Origin: Sweltsa coloradensis
Taxonomy: Eukaryota; Arthropoda; Insecta; Plecoptera; Chloroperlidae
Direction of reading: 5' to 3'
Assembly (NCBI GenBank): GCA_024449915.1
Contig: JAMZAV010000807.1
Coordinates: 436,501 to 500,500, forward strand
Length of the DNA stretch: 64,000 bases
A program made the translations under genes and the position numbers. Below, one piece after another: positions 10,703-21,421 of the stretch. The notes beneath the pieces are model-generated. The model was not told the origin of the DNA, did no database searches, and saw only the letters and a list, made by a program, of their open reading frames with translations. How positions within the stretch are numbered: the first letter of the stretch is position 1; every line of letters starts with the position of its first letter.

Positions 10703-10971
10703 TTACTTTTTGGGGCTAGCTCGTTTCTTTTTGGGAGAAATTCTCTTCCTTCTTCTGGTTTGCTGTCCTGTAGCTGAACGAAATGTGATGCCCTCTTCAT
10801 CCAAGACATCCATTAATTGATTCAATTTGATTTTTTTGTCAAATTGGTTTTTTAGTTCCACATGAAAACTGTCCAGCCAAATTGGTTCATATGATAGAAT
10901 CATTTCATGTATTTCTGGTTGGCTGCTAATCCACGTCCGAACTGCTGTCTTCAAATCATAAGACGATACAC
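10703..10971 (-). CDS. SLX4: SLX4 last exon: SLX1-binding C-terminal domain
   Basis: The acceptor is a T run plus AG. The exon encodes YDLKTAVRTWISSQPEIHEM, then ILSYEPIWLDSFHVELKN, then KKIKLNQLMDVLDEEGITF and an Arg/Lys-rich tail to the TAA at 10703. The helix-rich pattern L-x-x-Y-E-P-I and L-x-D-x-L-D-x-x-x-I-T-F is the conserved C-terminal domain that recruits SLX1. The basic tail is as in vertebrates. Confidence 0.92.
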
Positions 10972-13900
10972 CTAAAAAAAAAAAAATCTGTTGGCACACT
11001 TGGATCCAGAATAGGCAATTCAATAAGCAACTGTTAGTATGCTCTGCGTGAGAAGTGACTTGTTACATGGGTAATCAGGCAAAAAAGTAAAAAGATCAGT
11101 TTGTCTATGAGGGTATGAAACACGCTAGCTAGACATTCAATGGGACTTGAGGGCATGGCGCGTTTTGTTTGGATTTCCCAATTTCACATAACAAAATGTA
11201 TTTCTGTTGGAAAATAGATCTAAGTTAAAGGTTGGTGATTTTTATCAACAGACTCACATGAAAACTAAAATAACAAAAACATCTGTCAGAAAAAATAACC
11301 TGGTATTTCCTGTTTTTTTTTTTTAAATTGAAAGACTTTTTTGTTTTAGATTTCATTTTAGTTGACAAAAATTTACACTAGCCTATAGAATCTTTCACTC
11401 CGGCTTGTCAGCAAGTTAAGGCGGTTCCACCCTGTTTTCCATTTTCTAAAATATGCAACTATGTAAAACTGTAGTGGATGAAATTAAAACCTGGCACTAT
11501 AAGAACACCAAAACAATTTTTTTTTCAAATTTTTCTGATTGGGCACCCGGCTTATATTGCACATATATTATATTATAAATATAGTATATATATATATATA
11601 TATATATATATTGGCATATATTTGGTATGTTCCACGAACTTTTTAGATAACCAGTATTTTTTGTCAATTTGTACCGGAAAACGGAAAAATTCGCAGGGGA
11701 CACGGTTCCGAAAAATCCCATGTTTTCTCTTTGTTAAACCGAAGAAAAACAATCAAACATAAATGTCACAGAAACACAACTTTCTACGTTGAACGATGTA
11801 CTAGATACAATTGCTTGAAACTACGTATTTTGAAGATGCAATTAAGCCGGGTGCCCGATCAGAAAAATTTGAAAAAAATTGTTTTGGTGTTCTTATAGTG
11901 CCAGGTTTCAATTTCATTACTATATTTTTACATAGTTGCATATTTTAGAAAATGGAAAAACAGGGTGGAACAGCCTCAACCAATTCTTATTTTATGCACC
12001 CGGGAAAAAAGGTTGAGTTGTGCCAATACAGATGTTCAATAGTTGAGAAGGAGCTTTCAACACTCCGCTGTCAATAAATTCATAAATGTCATGACTCATG
12101 ACAGACTTCCTCTATGAATACACAATCATTAAACAATTTTGAGCTTAAAGTTACAGAAGCTCGTGATGAGCACAATGCACAGCGGATGAGAGTGGAGACA
12201 AGTTGTTAGTTGGTAGGCCTGTTTAGGGTTTTTAAAATGGCAGATTTTAGACGATTTGTCAAGTGTGGCTAGCCTCAGACGCTGACCAGCCAATGTGAAT
12301 TATTTTTACAACTTGATTAATCTAGCCTATGTTAAAATATTAACTAACTTTTTAGAATATATATGAGAATTACAGGGAAAATCTTAAAAACATGCGCCAT
12401 GTGCTTGAATCCCTTTGAATGTCTACCAGTGAATACTTGAAAACCAGACCAAAATAAATAGAAAATGCAGCCCGATGTTTACCCCGGCTTGATATGGCTC
12501 ACTACTGCATTTGTCTTGTGCAGAACTGTACATCTGTACAACTGAGGGCAAGCCGACTAAATACAATACAACCATTGGTTTGCATGCGAGGTAAACAAAT
12601 GTGTTGTACCTCAACTAGTGAACATTGTTACAAGCCGTGAGAAACAGAATGAATGCCATTATCTCTCTCTGTTTCTCATCGGAACACTTTGTCCGTGTGC
12701 CGACCTCTAATGGTCATAAATCACTGTTTGCTGGGGGTGCCTGATAATGGAAACCCAGAGTTGTGGATTTTTCTAGACTGTTTGAATGAAAATGGGGGGT
12801 TTAATTTGGGGAACAGCGGATCATCCGCCATCATCATAAATAATTGAGATGCTATTATGAAATGTGATTTCTTTTCACTTGTTGGAAAATTGTGAAAATT
12901 GGGCACTGTACTGCATGTAAATCCCCATGATATAAACAAACTAAAATGTTTGAGCAACTAGGGGAAAAAATATTTCTTCTGTTTAAAATCTGATTTGGTC
13001 CATTGTAAAGTATCATTGTTTAATTCATACTATTATGTACGTAATCGTTTTTCCCCCAAAAGCCCCTTTCAGAAATGTGTAAGTCGACATTACCTGGAGT
13101 TATATCCTTTTCCTCTTCACCGTCAACTTCATCGTCAAAAATTGTTTCTTCTAGCATAATACAGTCGTCTCCTGAGCTACCTACACTAAACAAATACAAA
13201 CTAACATTAATGAAACTCATCGAAAGTAAAATTAACAAAGTAAAACAACAAATGTTTTTGCTATGTCTAAAATAAAGTGCAGTTTTTGCTGAGTCTTTCA
13301 ATTAACTACTCCATTAGAAGAGCACCAATGAACAGTGGGGCATTGGGTTGGACTGACTTTCCTTGCAACACAACAGCTTATGGCAGAACACCAGATGCTG
13401 GAGACGAAAAGCTTCCACACAATTTGTCAAAATAAATGTGAAATAAAAAATAATATAATAAGAGGCCAGGGGTCGAAATTAACTTTTTCTGTTTGGCTAG
13501 TGGCAACAATAGTTCTCTAGCCCGAGAGCATTTTTTACTAGCTCACAATCAAATAGGTTATATAATAATATATTGTTGTAAAACTATCATACGTGAATGT
13601 TTTAAGTCATAATATTCGCCGGGTGTGGCGTATGCGTGTGGCGGACTAGGGAGTGACCGGAATTGGAAACGATTTTTCACTATAATAATACTAACTAGGA
13701 AAACGCTCAGTTGGACGCGTTGTTGAGCGAGCACCGGTACGTGCAACACGACCCGAGTACGACATGCCCATAATGTTACATACCAATAAGTCTTTAAGGT
13801 CTTGACCAATTTAGCTGAAAATTTGTAAAATAGGAGAGAATGGCTAAAATCCACCGCCATCTAGAGGACCTTGACATCATTTCTTTGGGAAAACTATTTT

Positions 13901-16900
13901 ACTATTGATTTCTTCTAGGTGGCAGTACATAGTGACCAGAATTCTTGTGCGACTTTTCGTTGCCATGGTAACGTTACTTTTGTTAAAATGTAATTTCTAT
14001 CTACACTACTTATCGGATCAAAATAAAATTAACATATTCGTGACCGGACGGACATTCTAAATGATTTGGCTACCTCACATTTTGTCGCCGTTTAGTTTAA
14101 AAAAAAAACTTTAGATTAACTTTAATGTAACTTTATAACTTTTTAAACGATTTTGCCACAAAACTAATGGCATTCAATCGGGAACGAAACTTGCGGATGG
14201 TCAAAATTTCAACTCGATCCGAGCCTCCGTTCGACCGCTATCATGAACCAAAAAAGCTGTGCGACTTTCCGTTGCCATGGTAACGGGACTTTGTTATAAT
14301 GTAATTTCCATCTACACTACTTATCGGATCAAAATAAAAATAACATAATATTCGTGATCGGACGGACATTCTAAATGATTTGGCCACCTCAGATTTTGTC
14401 GCCGCTTAGTTTGAAAAAAAACTTTCGATTAACTTTAATGTAACTTTTTAACTTTTTGAACGATTTTGCCACAAAACTATACAGCAACCCGCCTAGGTGG
14501 TATGTACATGTGTGCAAAATTTCAGGTCGATCAGAGAAACGGTGCGACCTGTATCGAAGCAGTAACAGAAAAATAAAACAGACATTCGAGCCATAAGAGT
14601 CAAGTGGAGACGCTCGCTACGCTCGCTCAATAAGATTAGCCTCAATTAAGAGATTTTTATTTTGTGTACACACTTGGAACGATTTTCCTTACTAGGTATA
14701 GCAAATTATTGGAAACTCGTTAGGTTATCAGCGTGAAATATTAAGATTTTTTAACAGCAATTGGGAACTTTGAAAAATGTACTTGCCCGTCAAGCTAGTG
14801 AAATGAGATATTTACTAGCCCAAGCAAAGTTTCACTAGCCTCGGGCGAGCGTTAATTTCGACCCTTGTAAGAGGCATGGTAGTTAGGCAGGCAGGTGTAG
14901 GGTAGTTTCTATCAAAATATTGAGAAATGTCACGTATATAATTTTTCATGGGAAGCCTGCCCAGGGTGCAATTCATGCTCCTCTGTCCTCTTCAGGTGTC
15001 TTAACTAGGTATGCAGAGGATATGAGTGACAATAATTGTGAAGGGATGTCCAAGGGCTATTTCAGAGGACTCAATCCCTTGCATTCGCATTAACGACTGA
15101 GGAAAAACCTCGGAAAAAACCTTCAGGCAGGATTGCCGGTCTCGACAGGATTTGAAAACGGGACCTCCCGAATCAGAGTCACGTGCTTAACGCTCGAGCC
15201 AACACTGTCGGTATAAATACGTGTTATGCAAAAGTAATGACAATATAGCCTATACCTAAGTATAATGTAGTAGAGTAGTATGTGCCTTGTTCCTATATAG
15301 CCTCTAGTAACCATTTACAATATATTATAATATTAGAGTTCAATGTAGGAACCCAGCCAGAACCAGGAAATTCCCTGGACCTTCTATATTTGAAACTGCA
15401 ATAAACCAACAGGACCAGCAAACCACACACATATAGCACAAATAAATATAAAAAACAATAAATACAACAAATATGAATATACCACTGCTACTCCTGGCTC
15501 CTATTTAGCATGTAGGATCTGAGTGAGACCAATGGAAAACGCCGTAAGTGAAATAGTGAAATATAAACAATGTAGGTAAATCAATACGGCATCCACAAAT
15601 TACCATCTGATCAAAAGAGGATTTTAGAAGATACAAAGTCGTTTATTGTGATGCTTTAAAAACGCACAGATTTTCACCCAAATTATCTTGAAAGAGAAAC
15701 TTTTAAATTAAAAAGAGGATTTAAGTAGTTAAAAATTTGGTAATGCATTAAAATGCACAGATTTTCACCAAAATGATCTTGAAGGAGAATTTTTTCCGGG
15801 GGGAGCCCCCGGACTCCCCACTCAGCCTTCGGTACATCTATAAATAATAGGAAATTTGCATAAGTTCCAGATATCGGTAAAGGTATCTGCAATATATAGA
15901 TATTCTTCTAAAAATGATATTAACGTTAATTTAAGGTATTTAAAGTAAATCGTTCAATATCTATTGAGGGTCAAAGTTTGACCTTTTAAATTTCCCGCAC
16001 ATTTATTTTGAAACGGCTGCCTACGTCACCGGCCCTCATGACGAACACGGCCTCCTAGATAAACAACGAAATTCCCTTCTTTTACCAAAGTCTTTGGTTC
16101 TTACAACAATGGGCCATGGCCAACAATAAACAACAGTTAATGCCCCTTTTTCAATTTTTATAATCAACATTGCGTTTTTACTTACTATCAATTAAAATAC
16201 GGTTAAAGCTTACGTTGTGATATTACTAAATGTATAAAATAAAATATTAAGCATATTCGAACTAACTAGATGTCAAAATGAGCTTCCACAGCCAAGATAG
16301 TCTCCAAAAGCGAGTAACTTGATGTATCGTTACGTGATTGGTTGATTGGTATCATGAAGGCTGATGACGTATGACCCGTTTTTTCCCGCCAAAATATATA
16401 GGAAACTTTCAGCCTTATTTTATAAATCAAAATATTCTCAAAATTAAAAAAATATATATATATATATATTTTTGTGTAAAGGAAGGTGGCCTTAACCCAG
16501 TAGAACCATAAAATAATGTTAAGCAAATTCCCTATTGGTTAACCCCCCCTTTATGAATTCCTGGATATGCGGTTGCCTCTTAGTAAAGATATTATTATTC
16601 ATAAATATTAAATTTAAACTAATGTGTTTGGCCCATCAAATTAATTTAAGCGTGTACAAATTTATTAAAATCAAGATAAGGCTTATCAACTCCACTTAGT
16701 TTTGAGATGGTATTTATCTTTTGCACAATGGGCGCATCAGGGGTTCACTTTGCTTCTAAGCACTCTGAAGTATTGTTTGGTCGGAACCCTTTCTAAAAGT
16801 TGTACCAAATGCAAATTTGGAAGCCTGCTGAACAGTTGATGTGAATGCCATTATAGACATTAAAATGTGGTATCCTAACACACAGTTATCAGTTTGATGA

Positions 16901-19900
16901 CTCTTATATGACATAAACAAATAATACTATGTATTGCATGTCTTAGTATCAAGTACAAACAACTTTAAATCAAGTACAGCATCGGACCGAATAGAGCGCG
17001 ATGTTTTTTTATGAAAATACAATCTCAAAAACAGCACTCGTGTTATTTCCGCTCTCTTGCATTTGAAATAGCGCCTGAACATAGGCCACCTGCAATACAA
17101 CTCCCGCGCATCGGCTGCTGCGCATCGCCTCGCCCACCCACTCGACGCCAGGCAAACCTGTGAGGTGAGGCGGGCGGGTGAAGTCATCAAGGGCTCTGCG
17201 GGAAAAGATTGCGGGAATATCGCCGCATATCACGGGTTTTGCGGATAACGACCACCAAAATAACTGTGCGTACAAGTTTTTTCTTGGGAATCGAAAGTAT
17301 TGTAAAATCCGAATTGATTCTTAGGTCACTATTTGGAATCGATGTCATCCCTAAATCGGACTGGTGAACTGTGGTTGGCCTATGTGAGCTTGTGCTTGGC
17401 CCTACACTGTTATAAAACATAGGATATGGCCCTAACATTGTTCAAAATGTTTTTTTGTAAGAGTGAAACTTTAGTTTTCTCATTCATTGTACCGGTACTG
17501 TAAATAAAAAATGTTTCTTGTACATTTTAATTTTCTTTAATTTTAATTTTTTTCTTGAAATGATTCCTAAAAATTGGGGGTCGTGTTTTATTCAAGATCG
17601 TGCTGCATTCGGTCCAACACGATATGCAATACGTTATATTAAGCTCAAAGTCAAAACCCACATAATATTTCATTTCAGTTGGTAAATGGATAGGCCTCCA
17701 TTATACTCATTCCATAGATGGGCAGTGGCATTAGTTTCATAGTGATGTAAATCAGTTTGTTATCTGCATCAATTTTGTCACATCACATGGTGGAAACTGG
17801 TCAGTATTCTAGCCTATAGACTGAAGCAAACTATGAAATTGTTACCTTTGCTGAGACAAGGGTTCGTCATCTGCTGATATTTCACTGCCAGGTGTTTTCT
17901 CAGCAAGTGGAATAGCGAGTTTTTTGCCATCAAGAGACACTACTTCTACCAAAGGGTGTAGCTTCCCATATATGTGTGTCAACATCTTGATCCCCTTACT
18001 TCTTGATAGACCTCTTTTCAGTCCAAACCTCTCAAGCTCTAGCTACAACAAAAAGAAGAATTAAGACACTAAACCAGACAGCCTAATTATTACTACCCCC
18101 TAGAAAAAGTGTATAGCCTCACTTGAAATTGTGTGTCAGTCATGGCATCATAATCAGGCATTGGTGTTGCAGGACTAGAAGTTTTCACATTATCCAATGG
18201 TGTTCGAAGCGGACCCAAGTGTGAAGACTTATAGTCAGGAGTTTGCAGATTATCAGGCTGCCTTAATAACACACTGTCATTGATATCAAACTTAAACGAG
18301 TCATCTAAGAGATTTTTTTCATTTTCAGAATCATTGGTAGATGGACTTAAGCTGTGTCTTTTTGGAAGTGGAATTTTATGGTCACTTTGGTTTAGGACAA
18401 GATGTTTGTTTAATGATATTTCACCCTTGGTTTTAAATTCCAAACTTTTGTTGTTGAAAGAGGAGTCTATACAATTACTTTGATTTTGTTCTGCGGAATA
18501 TGCCACAGGGGAATTATCAGGGCTAGACGTAGGAACATTTTCACTTAAAGTCTTTCTTCTTTTACTGTTCTTATTCATCCCATCAATGTACGACTGTTTT
18601 CGTTTTGAACACGGTGTCGATAATATGCTCGAGTGATTCTCTTCTTCAATCTCAAAAATATGATTTTCCCTCATAGATGTTTCCAACAAGGTTTTGCAAG
18701 TTCGTTGAGAGGGGGAATATGAGCTTATAGATTCCATTATTGCGCCAGTATTAATAGTTTCTTTACCTTCTTCATCAGATGGACTTTCAACATGCAGTAC
18801 ATTTGTGCTGGGATTAAAATAAGTTTTGTCTCTGCTTCTTTCTGGAGATATCAAGCAACATTTAGAACTACTGGGAGAAGAAAACATATCGATTTCAGAG
18901 TCGTTTGTTAATTGTTTGGCAAGTTCTAAATCCTGTTGCACCAATTCAACTTCCGATTCTGAATCAGACTTGATAATAGGTGAAACAACAGTGGGATTAA
19001 AAGTGCCAAAGAATTGTTTGACCTCTTCATCCGAGCTTACTTCAATAAAGTCACAAGGTGGATTGTTGCAGAGGTTCGGCGCTTTTTCATCGTCGATTGT
19101 TCTTTGAGGTGAGTCAAATATATCAGGAGAAGAACAGATAGTTTTCTTGGGAGTTGATACAATGCAATGACTTGGATCAGAAGCTTCAACTCCCAAGTCA
19201 GACACTGATTCATTACGATCACCAGCAGCAGATGCTTCAGTACCCAAGTCAGAAATAGAAAGATGCTTTAAAAGTTCTGTTACCTTATACATCCTGGCAA
19301 GTAAGAGAACTCCTTCAACCCTTTCACCTAGCATATGGATTGCAGTTAGTTTTCCACTATAGATGTACTCAAGAAATGCAAGAGCCTGATTACGGTCAAC
19401 TTTTGTCCAGAACAACTCATCGTTAGCTAAATGGTCAAGAGCAGCTTGGCACCGTACAAACAGAACCAGCTTGTGGGCCCAGACATGGCTACCTCCCTTA
19501 ACAGTAATAGTAATGTCACTTAATTCTGAATTATTAAGCAGTTTTTGCCAGTCATTCTGGAACTCCAACCGAGTTTCAAAGTCAGGATCAATGAAATTTG
19601 CTTGTTGTGGGATATAAGATAAAATCTCTTGCTCGCTGTGGTTTGATAACTGTGATGAGTCATTGGAGGGCAATGGCCGATATTTAACCTGAAAGAAAAC
19701 ACAACAATGTTCTGAAACTATTAAAAGAGGAACTTTGCTTTATGCACGAGGTAGAACTAATTGTGAAGCAACTCACTGGAGTCGTCAGCCTTCTCGGGAC
19801 TAGAACAGCATTGTTGAGTTTAGACCCAAGAGTCACTTCTGATGGTGGGATAAACATGGCTAAGCAATCAATGTAATACAAGGTTTGCTCTGAAGACAAC

Positions 19901-21362
19901 ATCCACGACATATTCCATAGTGCATTTCCCTAAACAAACAGAGCACCATAATTTAATAACAAGATAATACTAATTCTCTATTTCAACTTGATCATATATA
20001 CATACCTAGTACAGATATGAACTACTCCAAAGAGAGTCTGAAATGAACTGTTGAGGGGAGGTATTTGCCATATGCTGGCAATGCTAATTTTGCCAACTTC
20101 ATGTACCTTTTTTAACAAAACTATTCAATAAATTTGGCTACAACTTTGAGTTCATAGAGCCAATGGTCCTTTGGTAAGGAATGGGATGTGTTGAAAGAGT
20201 CGATGTGAATATTGTTTAAGGAGCGTGTGCCATGGTAATAAATTTGTGAATTGCGGGAAAGCCATTTCGGATTATTGTGAACAAAGAGTACACAGATTTG
20301 AATAAGGATACATAGAAGAGTCAATATTTTTTAGATTTCTTAATACTTCTTTACTGGATTTTCTCCTATTGGCCCCGACCATGATTCTGATGGCAAGCTT
20401 TTGAAGATGAAAAACGCGGATTGACTGCGATGAGGCGCCCCAGAACATTAGTCCGTATGATATATGCTAGTGGATGTGAGTGGAATATACCACTAGCAGA
20501 GCTTGAAAATTTATAATTTGTTCAACTTTCTAAGCATGAAGCAACGACTTCTCAATTTAGACGATACTTTCTTAATCTGGAGGGACCAATCCAGAGTTTC
20601 TGTAATGGCCAGACCTAAGACTTGAACGGACTCGAAGCGAGCAATGCTTTTTGAGTTTAGGCGTATAAGAGGGCTTGAGTTTACGAGAGAGTGTGGGGAA
20701 ATAAAAATTTAAGACAAATGATTTGGAGGTTTAAGAGATAAAAGATTTGTGGTACAGTAGTTAGACGTGATTTCTACCTCCTTGTTTGCCAATTTCATAA
20801 GATTGGTAACTAAGGGGGACGGTGCCGTAAAGAGTTGGCTGGAATCGTCCACATACTGTGTTAGAGAGCCGAAATCAAAGATAACCGGCATGCCACTTAC
20901 ATAGATAAGAAAAACGCTGGACAAAGAATAGTGCCCTGCGAGACACCGCTAAGAAGGTTTCGTGGAAGGGACTTAACGTTGGCATGAGTGTTGTTGACAA
21001 TATCCTTAACTTCTACAACTTGTACTCTGTTGGTTAGATAAGATTTTACCCAGTCGTAAGCTGTGCCTCTAATGCCAACTGAGTTAAGTCTATCGAGAAG
21101 AATGTTATGATCGATGGTATTGAATGCTTTACTTAAGTCATAAAACACGCCTATTGCCGAGTCACCACGATCTAGGGCTGTATAAATATTTGTTTGAATT
21201 GTGAGTGCCGGCTTAGGGTGAGCAATCGTTGTTGAAATTGCGGTGCTGGTGGCGTTTGTTAGAGTTATGCTTACATCATGTTTAATAGGGGTGGGTACTT
21301 TTTTATCTGCATTTTGACATGATTTCAACAGGTAAGTATTAAAATAAGTACATTTTTAGAAT

Positions 21363-21421
<59 letters not shown>

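Noticed and set aside
16927..17275. Cys/Arg-rich minus-strand frames in an SLX4 intron
   Set aside because: They are short, without motif, and caused by a GC-rich patch.
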